This document shows positions 17,580 through 27,121 of a stretch of 64,000 bases of DNA, piece by piece (position 1 is the first letter of the stretch; each line of letters opens with the position of its first letter). Below the pieces are notes generated by a model. The model was not told where the DNA came from and did not search any database. It saw only the letters and a list, made by a program, of their open reading frames with translations. The stretch spans positions 62,001 to 126,000 of the forward strand of contig NZ_JAAMFI010000001.1 of assembly GCF_018437225.1 (NCBI RefSeq), written 5' to 3'. This DNA comes from Fructobacillus papyriferae (GTDB lineage Bacteria; Bacillota; Bacilli; Lactobacillales; Lactobacillaceae). Position numbers and translations under genes: made by a program.

Positions 17580-18857
17580 ATGGACTTTACAATCGACGAA
17601 ACGCAGGCATCAACCGGCGCGGTAATTAAGGTCATCGGTGTTGGTGGTGGTGGATCGAACGCCATTAATCACATGATTGAAGATGACATCCAAGGAGTGG
17701 ATTTCATCGTGGCCAACACGGACGTTCAAGCGTTGGATAAGTCTGCAGCACACCAAAAGATTCAGATCGGTCCGAAGTTGACGGGTGGACTTGGTGCAGG
17801 TTCGAACCCCGAACGTGGTGCTAAGGCGGCAGAAGAATCAACTGAAGAAATCGAAGGTGCTTTGAAGGGCGCTGACATGGTGATTATCACGGCCGGAATG
17901 GGTGGTGGAACTGGAAACGGTGCCGCACCAGTTGTGGCTAAAATCGCAAAGGATATGGGGGCCTTAACGGTAGCCGTTGTGACTCGTCCCTTTGCATGGG
18001 AAGGACCAAAGCGTTCGAAGTATGCGACGGAAGGGTTGCAAGCTTTGTCAGAGCAGGTCGACTCGTTGGTGGTGATCACTAACGAGCGTTTGAAAGACCA
18101 AATCGATTTGAAGTTGCCAATCATCGAAGCCTTTAAAGTGGTTGATGATGTCGTGGCACAAGGTGTCCGTGGCATTTCAGAATTGATTACTAATCCTGGA
18201 TTCATTAACTTGGACTTTGCCGATGTGAAAACGGTGATGGAAGATGCCGGTCCTGCCTTAATGGGTGTTGGAACGGCCACGGGAGAATCACGGGCGGTTG
18301 ACGCCACGCGTTCTGCGATCTCGTCACCTTTGCTTGAAGTCGATATGACAGGGGCTTCCGAAGTTCTTTTGAACGTCACTGGAGGCGCTGATCTTTCAGT
18401 TTATGAAGCACAGTCTGCAGCCGACGTGATCAACCAAGAAGCGGGTCGTGATGTGAACGTGGTCTTTGGAACTTCCGTTGACATGGACATGAATGATGCC
18501 ATTCGTGTCACGGTGATTGCCACTGGCTTGCAAGATGGTAAGAAGCGTCCGGCTGCTAAGTCAGCACAACCAACGGTTGAAAAAGCGGCACCACAGGCTG
18601 CTGCCAATGAAACTGCCAATGGGCAGGCCGGTCTCTTCTCCCGTTCGGCATCTGATGGTGCTGAAGGTGTCGATGCCAAGAATGATCCCTTTGCTGATTG
18701 GGATATCACGACAAAAGAAGAGCCTTCGCGTGATGAAAAACAGTTCGATGGTGTGCAAAAGCAAGCTTTCGACCCAGTTGAGCCACTGAACCAAAACATT
18801 GACCTCGACTTGTCATCTGAAGATGATGACCAACCACCTTTCTTTAAGAAGCGTTAA
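17580..18857 (+). CDS. ftsZ: Cell division protein FtsZ
   Basis: Tubulin homologue that polymerises into the Z ring and treadmills to guide septal wall synthesis. Seen: [15 protein letters not shown], tubulin signature [15 protein letters not shown] (around residues 102-116, with Asn where many bacteria have Thr), the T7 loop NLDFADV, a disordered Ala/Glu linker from about residue 325, and the C-terminal QPPFFKKR peptide that binds FtsA and SepF. 425 residues, normal for lactic acid bacteria. AAAGGAG lies before the ATG. Confidence 0.98.
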   Translation: MDFTIDETQASTGAVIKVIGVGGGGSNAINHMIEDDIQGVDFIVANTDVQALDKSAAHQKIQIGPKLTGGLGAGSNPERGAKAAEESTEEIEGALKGADMVIITAGMGGGTGNGAAPVVAKIAKDMGALTVAVVTRPFAWEGPKRSKYATEGLQALSEQVDSLVVITNERLKDQIDLKLPIIEAFKVVDDVVAQGVRGISELITNPGFINLDFADVKTVMEDAGPALMGVGTATGESRAVDATRSAISSPLLEVDMTGASEVLLNVTGGADLSVYEAQSAADVINQEAGRDVNVVFGTSVDMDMNDAIRVTVIATGLQDGKKRPAAKSAQPTVEKAAPQAAANETANGQAGLFSRSASDGAEGVDAKNDPFADWDITTKEEPSRDEKQFDGVQKQAFDPVEPLNQNIDLDLSSEDDDQPPFFKKR

Positions 18858-18870
18858 GAAGGAGTAATTC

Positions 18871-19317
18871 ATGGCTTTTGATAAAATTAAAACCTTGTTT
18901 TCTGGTGACGACGATTACTACGAAGACGAGTATGAAGAAGTGCAAGAAGAAGTGCCAACAACTCAGGCAGAAAAGCCTAAGAAATCGATGGCTGCTGTGA
19001 AGAAGCAGCCAAAGAACCAGAGCAACCAGACGGTTTCGACTCCTGCAGAAGCACGGATTGCTTTGTTTGAACCAAAGGTCTACGCTGATTCACGCGCCAT
19101 TGCTTCACAAGTCATCGAAGGCGACGCTGTCATCGTTAATTTTTCCCAACTGGAAGAAGATCCGGCTCGTCGCATCTTGGATTACATTGGTGGTGCGGTT
19201 TATGCTGTTGACGGTTCGATGGAGCGCATTGGCGAGAAAATCTTCTTGCTGACGCCTGCGACTTATGAAGTGGCCGGCTCCATGAGCGAAAACTTAGATA
19301 ATCAATCGCGGTACTAA
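18871..19317 (+). CDS. sepF: Cell division protein SepF
   Basis: Membrane-binding protein that bundles FtsZ and acts as an alternative membrane tether. Seen: N-terminal amphipathic helix (MAFDKIKTLFSG), a very acidic segment (DDYYEDEYEEVQEE), a Lys/Gln-rich linker and the C-terminal beta-sandwich with VYADSRAIASQVIEGDAVIV and RRILDYIGGAVYAVDG. Length of 148 residues is normal. GAAGGAG precedes the ATG, 13 bases after ftsZ. The gene runs straight into ylmG. Confidence 0.96.
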   Translation: MAFDKIKTLFSGDDDYYEDEYEEVQEEVPTTQAEKPKKSMAAVKKQPKNQSNQTVSTPAEARIALFEPKVYADSRAIASQVIEGDAVIVNFSQLEEDPARRILDYIGGAVYAVDGSMERIGEKIFLLTPATYEVAGSMSENLDNQSRY

Positions 19318-19319
19318 AT

Positions 19320-19589
19320 ATGATTGCGTCTGCGCTTATTGTCATTTTGGCTTACGCCATTCAAATCTATTCATACGCACTTGTGATCTACATTCTCATG
19401 TCTTGGATTCCTCGTCTTTACCACACTTGGTTCGGACGGGAACTTGGGAAGATTATTCTGCCTTATCTCAAGCTCTTTTCATTCATTAAGCCGCTTGGTT
19501 TCTTGGATTTGCGACCCCTCGTTGCATTGCTTGTTTTGGAAGGAATCGTGTCCTATGTACTACCAGCTTTATTAGCCGTGGTGGCTTAG
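19320..19589 (+). CDS. ylmG: YggT/YlmG family membrane protein
   Basis: An 89-residue protein with two main hydrophobic helical regions, PF02325-type. Orthologues occur next to sepF across Gram-positives, and in plastids and streptococci are linked to membrane or nucleoid organisation, but the molecular function is not settled. The ATG is two bases after the sepF stop and has no clear ribosome-binding site, so coupling to sepF is likely. Its stop is followed one base later by the ylmH ATG. Confidence 0.9.
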   Translation: MIASALIVILAYAIQIYSYALVIYILMSWIPRLYHTWFGRELGKIILPYLKLFSFIKPLGFLDLRPLVALLVLEGIVSYVLPALLAVVA

Positions 19590-19590
19590 G

Positions 19591-20385
19591 ATGGCAAGTA
19601 ATCAATCAGTGGCCCAGCACTTCGATCCAGAAGAGCGGGCCTTTGTTGCACAAGCCATCGATTGGCTTGAGATGGTTGAAAATGACTACCGTATCATCTT
19701 GACCCACTTCTTAAATCCACGGGAACGCCACATTGTGATGACGGTATTAGGCGATCAAATGCCTATTCAGGTTCAAGAAGAAGGACTTTTCGACCGGGCT
19801 GAAAAAGCGCGCCTCGTTTTGGCACCGGACTTTATGACGATTCAAGAAGATGATTTTGATCTTTGTTTGCTTCAGCTAACCTTTGCTAAGAAGTTTGTGA
19901 CACTGCGTCATAAGGACTTACTTGGTGCCTTTCTTTCTGCTGGTATCGATCGGGCTACTTTCGGCGATATAGTGGTTGATGCTAACCGAGGCCTGGCACA
20001 GGTCGCTGTTGAAAAACGTTATGTGCCATTCATCGAGCAAGAAATTCAACAAGTTGGAAAGGTTTCGGCCAACTGGCAAGAAGTGGAGCGAAACGAGGCT
20101 TTGGTTCCTGAAGTGCAAGGAGAAGAACGGCTTGTTCTACTTCCTTCCCTCCGATTGGACGCTGTTATTGCAGCTTGTTTTGGGCTTTCGAGAACCGAAG
20201 CCAAGAGCCTGATTGATGGGGGCTTTGTGGCTGTTAACTGGTCAAAAGCGATGGCTTGTGATCGATCGGTTCGCCTAAAAGATGTGATTTCAGTTCGAAA
20301 GCAGGGGCGGATTTGCCTCCAAAGCTTGGCAGGACACAGTAAAAGGGATAAAATAAAGGCAGTTTTTCAAATCATTCGCCGTTGA
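19591..20385 (+). CDS. ylmH: YlmH family S4-domain RNA-binding protein
   Basis: RNA-binding protein of 264 residues with an N-terminal globular region and a C-terminal S4 domain (about residues 183-245; SLRLDAVIAACFGLSRTEAKSLI). YlmH has been linked in B. subtilis to rescue of obstructed 50S subunits, like RqcH/RqcP, and to division genes by position. TTAGG immediately before the ATG lies within the end of ylmG. The gene order sepF-ylmG-ylmH-divIVA matches the conserved Firmicutes cluster. Confidence 0.93.
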   Translation: MASNQSVAQHFDPEERAFVAQAIDWLEMVENDYRIILTHFLNPRERHIVMTVLGDQMPIQVQEEGLFDRAEKARLVLAPDFMTIQEDDFDLCLLQLTFAKKFVTLRHKDLLGAFLSAGIDRATFGDIVVDANRGLAQVAVEKRYVPFIEQEIQQVGKVSANWQEVERNEALVPEVQGEERLVLLPSLRLDAVIAACFGLSRTEAKSLIDGGFVAVNWSKAMACDRSVRLKDVISVRKQGRICLQSLAGHSKRDKIKAVFQIIRR

Positions 20386-20412
20386 GTAGAATGAGGGAGA
20401 AAGGAAGACAAC

Positions 20413-21132
20413 ATGGCATTAACACCCGATGAAATTTTGAATCACGAATTTACGCGCAAAGGCTCACGTGCTTACGTGGCTCGCGAAGTGGATTCTTTCT
20501 TAGATGAAGTGAACAACGATTACCGTTCGTTGATTGCAGACTTTGAACAATTAAAAAAGCAAAGTGAGCAGCAACAAGAACGTATTGATGAGTTGGAAGC
20601 ACAAAAGGATCAAGTGAACGAATCCATTATGTTTGCCCAATCCGCTGCTTCGCGTTTGCGTTCTGAAACGGAAGAAGAAGTAAAGTCACAGCTGGAAAAG
20701 GCCCAAACAGAAGCACAGGATATTGTGTCAGAAGCTCGGACGAAGGCTGAGAACGAATCCAAGCGCTTGGCCCAAGAAAACACGGACTTGATCGACGAAC
20801 AGAACCGTTTGCGAGAACGCGTTGCTTCCTTCAAGGATTCATTCATTGACATGTTGGACAAGCAAAAAAGTCTCTTGCAAGATGATGAATTGGCAGAAGC
20901 TGTGCAACTATTGCCCGAGTCCATGATGTCTGAGCAGGTGCTTTCAGAGGCTTCAAAAGAAGAAGCGGATGAACCCATTGATTTGCCAAACGACTTGGAT
21001 AACATCCCAGACTTTGCCAAAGGACCAATCGACAAGTCAAAGGCAGAAGGGCAGGCTAGTAAGACCAATGAGAACGCTGAAAAGCCAGCGGACCCAACGG
21101 TTGTTGTCTTCCCTGAATCAGAAGAAGATTAA
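20413..21132 (+). CDS. divIVA: Cell division initiation protein DivIVA
   Basis: Coiled-coil protein that binds curved membrane at poles and septa and recruits division and wall factors. Seen: N-terminal lipid-binding domain (LTPDEILNHEFTRKGSRAYV then AREVDSFLDEV), a long heptad-rich coiled coil (about residues 40-165), and an acidic, disordered tail. Its 239 residues are ordinary for lactic acid bacteria. GAAAGGAAG precedes the ATG. It ends the division cluster; the next gene is ileS under its own T-box. Confidence 0.97.
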   Translation: MALTPDEILNHEFTRKGSRAYVAREVDSFLDEVNNDYRSLIADFEQLKKQSEQQQERIDELEAQKDQVNESIMFAQSAASRLRSETEEEVKSQLEKAQTEAQDIVSEARTKAENESKRLAQENTDLIDEQNRLRERVASFKDSFIDMLDKQKSLLQDDELAEAVQLLPESMMSEQVLSEASKEEADEPIDLPNDLDNIPDFAKGPIDKSKAEGQASKTNENAEKPADPTVVVFPESEED

Positions 21133-21149
21133 ATTTTAAACGTGAGACG

Positions 21150-21372
21150 CGTTTTATCCTTGATATTGCAAGCGAGCCATGTCTGGTGGAAGATGGCCAA
21201 TCCCTGAAGGTAAAAATATCACTGACGTTTCCTGGAACTGAATGCAGTAAGTTCTAGCGAAGGGCAGCCCGTTAAAGCTGCGTTAAAGCACTGATTGAAT
21301 CAGTGGAAGAATAGGTGGTACCACGTTCATTCGTCCTGTTTACTCGTTAGAGTAAATAGGATTTTTTTGTTG
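21150..21372 (+). promoter_or_regulatory. T-box riboswitch controlling ileS (isoleucine specifier)
   Basis: tRNA-sensing leader that permits ileS transcription when tRNA-Ile is uncharged. The likely specifier codon is ATC at 21218-21220. The T-box sequence (ATAGGTGGTACCACG) is at 21311-21325, carrying the GGTGG that pairs with the tRNA 3' end. It is followed by a terminator hairpin, TCCTGTTTACTC / GAGTAAATAGGA plus seven T residues (21334-21369), which the T-box segment can disrupt as antiterminator. The 5' boundary is approximate. Confidence 0.9.
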
Positions 21373-21400
21373 GTAGTGTTTAATAAATAGGAGAAAATCC

Positions 21401-24199
21401 ATGAAGTACAAAGATACCTTGAATCTCGGAAAAACTGATTTCCCCATGCGTGGCTCTTTGCCAAAGACGGAACCACTTCGCGAAAAGCAGTGGTTCGATG
21501 ATGATCTTTACGGGAAGCGTCTTTTGCAAAACGAACAAAAGCCACACTTTAACCTGCATGATGGCCCACCATACGCGAATGGCAACATCCACTTGGGCCA
21601 CGCGCTAAACAAGATTACAAAAGATATCATTGTTCGCTACAAGAACATGTCTGGTTTTTATGCGCCTTATGTCCCAGGTTGGGATACCCACGGCCTGCCG
21701 ATCGAACAACAATTGACTAAGGCAGGGCACGATCGCAAGGCCATGCCAAAATCAGAATGGCGAAACTTGGCCAAGGACTTTGCCCTGGAACAAGTGGCCA
21801 AGCAGAAGAAGGACTTTAAGCGTCTCGGTGTTTTGGCCGACTGGGATCATCCCTACATCACCTTGCAGCCTGAATTTGAAGCTGCTCAATTGCGCGTCTT
21901 TGGTGACATGGCCAAGAAAGGCTACATCTTCAAGGGTGCCAAGCCGGTTTATTGGTCATGGTCATCTGAATCTGCCTTGGCCGAAGCCGAAATCGAATAT
22001 CACGATTTGAAGTCAACGTCACTCTTCTACGCTAATCAAGTCAAGGATGGCAAGGGTGTCTTGGATAACGATACCTATCTTGTTGTTTGGACGACGACGC
22101 CATTTACGGTGACCGCTTCTCGTGGTGTGACAGTCGGACCTGATTTTGATTACGTGCTGGTAAAGCCCGCTGGTCAAGATAAGAAGTACGTGGTCGCAAA
22201 GGAATTGCTTTCAACCGTTGCGCCAAAGTTTGGTTGGGACGATTACGAAGTGCTCGAAGAGCACAAGGGTTCTGAACTCGAAAACATCACCGCCTACCAT
22301 CCATGGGACAAGGACGTGGCCGAAGTCGTGATGGTCGGGGATCACGTTACCCTTGATTCTGGAACTGGTTTGGTTCACACGGCCCCTGGCTTTGGTGAAG
22401 ACGATTACAACGTGTCTAAGGCATACGGTTTGGAAATCGCGGTGACGGTTGACGAAAAGGGAAACATGACTAAGTCAGCTGGACCTGACTTTGAAGGTCG
22501 CTTCTACGACGATGTGACCGGCACGGTGATTACGAAGTTGATGGATGCTGGTCTGTTCTTGGCAAAAGAAAGCATCACCCACTCCTATCCATTTGACTGG
22601 CGGACAAAAAAGCCAATCATCTGGCGTGCCGTGCCGCAGTGGTTTGCTTCCATTGATGGCTTCCGTCAAGACATCTTGGATCAGTTAGACCAGGTTAACT
22701 TCTATCCAGGTTGGGGTCAAAAGCGTTTGCACAACATGATTGCCGGTCGGGGTGACTGGGTCATTTCCCGTCAGCGTGTTTGGGGTGTGCCATTGCCAAT
22801 CTTCTATGCTGAAGATGGTGAAGCCATTTTGGACGAAGCAGTGATTGAACACGTCGCTCAACTGGTTGAAAAGCATGGCTCCAACATCTGGTTTGAACGG
22901 GAAGCCAAGGACCTCTTGCCTGAAGGTTACACGAACGTCCACTCACCAAATGGCCACTTCAAGAAGGAAGAAGACATCATGGATGTTTGGTTTGACTCCG
23001 GATCATCATGGAACGGTGTCTTACGTCAACGCCCAAACCTCGACTTCCCAGCCGATTTGTACCTGGAAGGATCGGATCAGTACCGTGGTTGGTTTAACTC
23101 ATCATTGATTACCTCAGTGGCGGTGACCGGCCAGGCACCATACAAGAACTTGCTTTCCCAAGGCTTTACCTTGGATGGGAAGGGCAACAAGATGTCCAAG
23201 TCCCTTGGTAACACGATTTCTCCTGCCGAAGTCGGTGACCAACTCGGGGTTGAAATCCTGCGTCTCTGGACAATCTCCGTTGATACGTCACAGGACATGC
23301 CGGTTTCACAAGAAATTTTGAAGCAGGTAGCCGATGCCTATCGGAAGGTGCGAAACACGATGCGCTTCTTGTTGGCCAACACGTCGGACTTTGATTATCA
23401 AAAGGATGCGGTGCCATTTGAAAAACGGGCTGCCCACGACCAGTATGCGACTGTTTTGTTGAATGACCTTGTCAAAGGCGTGGAAGAGGCCTATGACAAC
23501 TACCGCTTCAACGACGTTTATTCGAAGTTGATCAACTTCATCAACGTTGACCTGTCCGCCTTCTACTTGGATATCGCTAAGGACGTGGTTTATGTCGAAG
23601 CGCCGAATGCGCCAGAACGTCGTTCGATGCAAACGGTCTTTTATGAGATTGTGACCGCTTTGACCAAGCTGATCTTGCCGGTCTTGCCACACACGGCCGA
23701 AGAAATCTGGTCATACTTGCCAGACGATTCAACGGACTTTGCTTATTTGCAAGACATGCCGGAAGTGCAAAACTTGCCAAATGCCAATGCCATCAAGGAA
23801 AAGTGGCAAACGGTCATGGCGGTGCGCTCGGCAGCCAACAAGGCGATCGAAAGCGCCCGTTCAAAAGAACTGATCGGAAAGAACGCCGAAGCAGCCATGA
23901 CCTTGTACCTGTCTGATGCGCCACTGGCAGCAATCAAAGACTTAGGCTTGGACATGCGCCTCATCATGATGGTTTCCCAGTTGGACTTGAAGAAAGAAGA
24001 AGAAGCAGCTGCTTCTGTGCCAAGCTTTGATGGCATCCAAATTCAAATCGACAAGGCCCGTGGTGGCTTGTCACCACGTGACCGTCGTTACCACGAAGAC
24101 TTGGGTATTGATGCCGCTTTCCCTGATTTGGCCGGATATGAAGCCAAATTGGTGCGGGAATTCTACCCTGCAGCAGTCGAAGAAGGCTTTGAAAAATAA
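21401..24199 (+). CDS. ileS: Isoleucyl-tRNA synthetase
   Basis: Class I synthetase that charges tRNA-Ile and edits valine. Seen: class I HLGH signature ([16 protein letters not shown]) near residue 65, CP1 editing domain in the first half ([12 protein letters not shown], then [18 protein letters not shown]), KMSKS at residues 597-601, and an anticodon-binding helical domain. It has 932 residues. Oddity: the C-terminal zinc knuckle found in relatives is recognisable by spacing but all four ligand positions are non-cysteine (Ser891, Asp894, Ala911, Glu914). Expression is controlled by the upstream T-box. Confidence 0.98.
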   Translation: MKYKDTLNLGKTDFPMRGSLPKTEPLREKQWFDDDLYGKRLLQNEQKPHFNLHDGPPYANGNIHLGHALNKITKDIIVRYKNMSGFYAPYVPGWDTHGLPIEQQLTKAGHDRKAMPKSEWRNLAKDFALEQVAKQKKDFKRLGVLADWDHPYITLQPEFEAAQLRVFGDMAKKGYIFKGAKPVYWSWSSESALAEAEIEYHDLKSTSLFYANQVKDGKGVLDNDTYLVVWTTTPFTVTASRGVTVGPDFDYVLVKPAGQDKKYVVAKELLSTVAPKFGWDDYEVLEEHKGSELENITAYHPWDKDVAEVVMVGDHVTLDSGTGLVHTAPGFGEDDYNVSKAYGLEIAVTVDEKGNMTKSAGPDFEGRFYDDVTGTVITKLMDAGLFLAKESITHSYPFDWRTKKPIIWRAVPQWFASIDGFRQDILDQLDQVNFYPGWGQKRLHNMIAGRGDWVISRQRVWGVPLPIFYAEDGEAILDEAVIEHVAQLVEKHGSNIWFEREAKDLLPEGYTNVHSPNGHFKKEEDIMDVWFDSGSSWNGVLRQRPNLDFPADLYLEGSDQYRGWFNSSLITSVAVTGQAPYKNLLSQGFTLDGKGNKMSKSLGNTISPAEVGDQLGVEILRLWTISVDTSQDMPVSQEILKQVADAYRKVRNTMRFLLANTSDFDYQKDAVPFEKRAAHDQYATVLLNDLVKGVEEAYDNYRFNDVYSKLINFINVDLSAFYLDIAKDVVYVEAPNAPERRSMQTVFYEIVTALTKLILPVLPHTAEEIWSYLPDDSTDFAYLQDMPEVQNLPNANAIKEKWQTVMAVRSAANKAIESARSKELIGKNAEAAMTLYLSDAPLAAIKDLGLDMRLIMMVSQLDLKKEEEAAASVPSFDGIQIQIDKARGGLSPRDRRYHEDLGIDAAFPDLAGYEAKLVREFYPAAVEEGFEK

Positions 24200-24235
24200 G
24201 TAATCACATTCTTTTACTAAGATAAAATCAAAATT

Positions 24236-24272
24236 AAAAGCATGTCAAGTAAAAACACTTGACATGCTTTTT
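24236..24272 (+). terminator. Intrinsic terminator after ileS
   Basis: AAAAGCATGTCAAGT, loop AAAAAC, ACTTGACATGCTTTTT. The 3' arm contains the TTGACA that also serves as the rpsP -35. Confidence 0.9.
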
Positions 24273-24287
24273 GATCTCTGGCATACT
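24259..24287 (+). promoter_or_regulatory. Promoter of rpsP, overlapping the ileS terminator
   Basis: TTGACA (24259-24264), 17-bp spacer, CATACT (24282-24287) with TGG extension. The -35 lies inside the 3' arm of the preceding terminator hairpin. Confidence 0.8.
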
Positions 24288-24320
24288 ATTGTCAGTAAAG
24301 AAATTCGGAGGAAATTACTT

Positions 24321-24767
24321 ATGGCAGTTAAAATTCGTTTGAAGCGCATGGGTGCTAAGAAGCGTCCTTTCTACCGTGTGGTCATCGCTGACTCACGTTC
24401 ACCTCGTGACGGCCGTTTTATTGAAACGGTTGGAACTTACAACGCAGTGGCTAACCCAGCTGAAGTGACTCTTGATGAAGAAAAGATCATGGGTTGGCTT
24501 GAAAACGGTGCACAACCTTCTGACACGGTTCGTAACTTGTTGTCAAAGGCCGGCATCATGACAAAGTTTGCCGCAACGAAGTCAGGTAAGAAGCCTGCTT
24601 CTGCAAAGGCAGCAAAGCCAGCAAAGAAGGCTGCTGCTTCAACTGAAGCCGCAGCAGCAAAGCCAACGACAAAGAACACGGTTGCTGAAATCAAGTCATA
24701 CTTGGATGCACAAGGTACAAAGTACCCATCATCAGCAAAGAAGGCTGACTTGTTGGACTTGGTTTAA
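24321..24767 (+). CDS. rpsP: 30S ribosomal protein S16 with C-terminal HeH/LEM-like extension
   Basis: S16 helps fold the 5' domain of 16S rRNA during 30S assembly. The normal S16 fold occupies about residues 1-88 ([20 protein letters not shown], then [13 protein letters not shown]). The protein continues to 148 residues: an Ala/Lys-rich linker (about 90-118) and a final block, residues 120-148, matching the helix-extended-loop-helix pattern [13 protein letters not shown]...KADLLDLV. Ordinary S16 is 80-100 residues. GGAGGAAA precedes the chosen ATG; an upstream in-frame start would overlap the promoter and is rejected. It is transcribed alone. Confidence 0.96.
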   Translation: MAVKIRLKRMGAKKRPFYRVVIADSRSPRDGRFIETVGTYNAVANPAEVTLDEEKIMGWLENGAQPSDTVRNLLSKAGIMTKFAATKSGKKPASAKAAKPAKKAAASTEAAAAKPTTKNTVAEIKSYLDAQGTKYPSSAKKADLLDLV

Positions 24768-24777
24768 TCCGGTCTTT

Positions 24778-24805
24778 AAAAACTACCCTCGGGTAGTTTT
24801 TTTAT
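24778..24805 (+). terminator. Intrinsic terminator after rpsP
   Basis: AAAAACTACC, CTCG loop, GGTAGTTTTTTT. Confidence 0.9.
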
Positions 24806-24867
24806 TTGCTAGGTCTTTTGTCCTGATCGCGATAAGCGGGATTTGCCAGGAGCGCTTTTTGATAATT

Positions 24868-24883
24868 TGCTATAATAGACGGT
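24868..24883 (+). promoter_or_regulatory. Extended -10 element placed for a leaderless rimM mRNA
   Basis: TGCTATAAT ends at 24876 and seven bases (AGACGGT) precede the rimM ATG. The A of the ATG is the purine at the expected start position. No Shine-Dalgarno sequence and no -35 at regular spacing are visible. Confidence 0.7.
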
Positions 24884-25402
24884 ATGGAAACTGTAAACTT
24901 TTTTAAAATTGGAACCATTGTCAACACGCACGGCATCAAGGGAGAATTGAAGGTCAAGGCGATCACGGACTTTGCTGACGAACGCTTTGCCAAAGGGGCA
25001 ACGGTCTACCGCTTGGTGGATGGTGACTACCTTAAAGAAACGGTGGAAAAGGCTCGGCTGCATAAAGGGATGTGGTTAGTGACCTTTGCTGGCGTCACCA
25101 ACATCAATGAGGTCGAGGCTTACAAAGGCCAGGAACTCTATGTGGCCGAAGAAGATCGTAATGATTTAGACGATGGGGAGTATTACTACTCAGACATCAT
25201 CGGCTGCACGGTTCAGGATGTGGATGGAAAGATCATTGGAACCGTTAAGGAAATTATGGAAACAGGCGCCAATGACGTTTGGATTGTTAAGCGCCAACAG
25301 GGGGCAGATGCCCTTATTCCTGTGATTTTAGATGTTGTTAAAGAAGTCAACGTGGCGGATCAGATGATCACCATCGATGTTTTGGAAGGATTGCTCGATT
25401 AA
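24884..25402 (+). CDS. rimM: 16S rRNA processing protein RimM
   Basis: 30S maturation factor that binds S19 and the 16S 3' domain. Seen: N-terminal RimM domain ([19 protein letters not shown], then [21 protein letters not shown]) and a C-terminal PRC-barrel ([20 protein letters not shown] and ANDVWIV). Length of 172 residues is normal. The start is fixed by the family opening, which leaves room for no leader after the -10 element. It overlaps trmD by one base (TAATG), the standard rpsP-rimM-trmD neighbourhood, here with rpsP separated by a terminator. Confidence 0.97.
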   Translation: METVNFFKIGTIVNTHGIKGELKVKAITDFADERFAKGATVYRLVDGDYLKETVEKARLHKGMWLVTFAGVTNINEVEAYKGQELYVAEEDRNDLDDGEYYYSDIIGCTVQDVDGKIIGTVKEIMETGANDVWIVKRQQGADALIPVILDVVKEVNVADQMITIDVLEGLLD

Positions 25403-26145
25403 TGAAAATTGATGTTTTATCGCTGTTTCCAAAGATGTTTGCGCCCATGCAAGAATCGATCATTGGAAAGGCCATCGACCGGGGTTCTTTGTCCTTTAAT
25501 GTGACAGATTTTCGCGATTATACGACAAACAAGCACAATAACGTTGATGATTACCCCTTTGGTGGTGGGGCGGGGATGTTGTTGACCGCTCAACCGATCT
25601 TCGATGCCATTGCAAGCATTCAGGAAAAAGACGATCAGCAGTCGGCTGGACATGTTGTCTTGCTTGATCCGGCCGGCAAGACGTTCGATCACAAAGACGC
25701 CGAACGTTTGGCCCAATATGACCATTTGACCTTTGTTTGTGGCCACTATGAAGGCTATGACGAACGGATTAAGACCTTGGTCGACGAGGAAATCTCCTTG
25801 GGTGATTATGTGTTAACGGGTGGGGAACTCGGTGCCATGGTCATGATCGATGCCACGGTTCGTTTTTTGCCAGATGTTTTGGGCAACTCGGAGTCTGCTT
25901 CGGGTGATTCTTTTGAAGATGGTTTGCTGGAATATCCGCAATATACTCGCCCAGCTGATTTTCGTGGCATGAAGGTCCCGGATGTCTTGATTTCTGGTAA
26001 CCATGCCAAGATTGCGACCTGGCGGTTGAAAGAATCGTTGAAAAAGACCTATCTGAGACGCCCAGATTTACTAGAAGGCCGAAAACTTTCCAATGAAGAA
26101 CGAGACCTTTTGGATGATATTAAAACGGAGTTGAACGAGGATTAG
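25402..26145 (+). CDS. trmD: tRNA (guanine37-N1)-methyltransferase TrmD
   Basis: SPOUT methyltransferase that makes m1G37 and prevents +1 frameshifting on tRNAs reading CNN-type codons. Seen: [13 protein letters not shown] opening, [27 protein letters not shown], and the trefoil-knot [15 protein letters not shown], with the C-terminal YTRPADFRG. Its 247 residues are normal. The ATG overlaps the rimM stop, so its translation is probably coupled to rimM and shares the leaderless transcript. Confidence 0.98.
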   Translation: MKIDVLSLFPKMFAPMQESIIGKAIDRGSLSFNVTDFRDYTTNKHNNVDDYPFGGGAGMLLTAQPIFDAIASIQEKDDQQSAGHVVLLDPAGKTFDHKDAERLAQYDHLTFVCGHYEGYDERIKTLVDEEISLGDYVLTGGELGAMVMIDATVRFLPDVLGNSESASGDSFEDGLLEYPQYTRPADFRGMKVPDVLISGNHAKIATWRLKESLKKTYLRRPDLLEGRKLSNEERDLLDDIKTELNED

Positions 26146-26170
26146 TTCGACTTCCCTAGAGGTAAAAACG

Positions 26171-27121
26171 ATGGAATTAGAATTTTTAGGGACCGGTTCC
26201 GGTCAGCCATCTAAATTTCGCAATGTGGCTAGCATTGCCCTCCGGTTGCTAGATGAGCGGAATGCTGTCTGGCTTTTTGACGTGGGGGAAGCGACCCAAC
26301 ACCAGATTTTAAAGACGACGATTCGTCCTCGAAAAATCGAAAAGATCTTCATTTCACATTTGCATGGCGATCACATTTTTGGACTGCCCGGCCTTTTGTC
26401 TTCCCGTTCCTTTCAAGGAGCAGACAAGAACGAGCCGTTGACCATATATGGACCAAAGGGTGTTAAAAGCTTTGTGTCAGCCGCTCTTCGTGTCTCTGAA
26501 ACACATTTGTCTTACCCGATTCACTACGTGGAATTAGAAGAGGGGACGATCTTTGAAGACGAGACGTTTAAGGTTGTCGCTGAACCGTTAAGGCACCGCA
26601 TGGAAGCTTGGGGCTTTCGTGTGGAAGAAAAGCCGCATGCAGGCGAATTGCTGATCGACAAAGTGCGGGCTGATCAGATCCCATCTGGCCCCGTCTATGG
26701 TCGGCTGAAAGCTGGCGAGACGGTGACCTTAGAAGACGGCCGGGTGATTAACGGCAACGATTATCTGGGCCCTGCACAGCCTGGTCGGGTGATCACGATT
26801 ATCTTTGATACGATGCCAGCAGAAAGCGAATTGGCCTTGGCCAAAGACGCGGATGTCTTGGTTCACGAGGCAACCTATGGCATGACAAAAGACGAAGGAA
26901 AAATGGCGCGTTCGCATGGGCATTCAACGTCTCGTGACGCTGCAAATTTGGCAAAGAAGGCCGGAGTGAAAAAGCTCGTGTTAACACACGTTTCTGCTCG
27001 CTACATCGGCCCACTGTTGCAGAAATTCATCACAGACGTCCATAATGTCTTTTCCAATACCTATGTTGCTCGCGATCTAGACGTCGTTGACGTGCCGTTT
27101 ACAAAGGAGCAACATGACTAG
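26171..27121 (+). CDS. rnz: Ribonuclease Z
   Basis: Zinc-dependent endonuclease that trims the 3' end of tRNA precursors lacking an encoded CCA. Seen: [14 protein letters not shown] opening, metallo-beta-lactamase motif [14 protein letters not shown] (about residues 63-76), an exosite region, and [23 protein letters not shown] near the end with further metal ligands. It has 316 residues, the normal length. AGAGG lies upstream. Its last eight bases overlap the start of recJ. Confidence 0.97.
   Translation: MELEFLGTGSGQPSKFRNVASIALRLLDERNAVWLFDVGEATQHQILKTTIRPRKIEKIFISHLHGDHIFGLPGLLSSRSFQGADKNEPLTIYGPKGVKSFVSAALRVSETHLSYPIHYVELEEGTIFEDETFKVVAEPLRHRMEAWGFRVEEKPHAGELLIDKVRADQIPSGPVYGRLKAGETVTLEDGRVINGNDYLGPAQPGRVITIIFDTMPAESELALAKDADVLVHEATYGMTKDEGKMARSHGHSTSRDAANLAKKAGVKKLVLTHVSARYIGPLLQKFITDVHNVFSNTYVARDLDVVDVPFTKEQHD

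Noticed and set aside
17762-18379. 205-residue minus-strand open frame opposite ftsZ
   Set aside because: It mirrors ftsZ codon structure, has no ribosome-binding site or promoter, and its composition is an artefact of the sense gene.
24264-24320. Upstream start giving a 167-residue S16
   Set aside because: It would begin inside the terminator/promoter; the ATG at 24321 has GGAGGAAA and the standard S16 opening.
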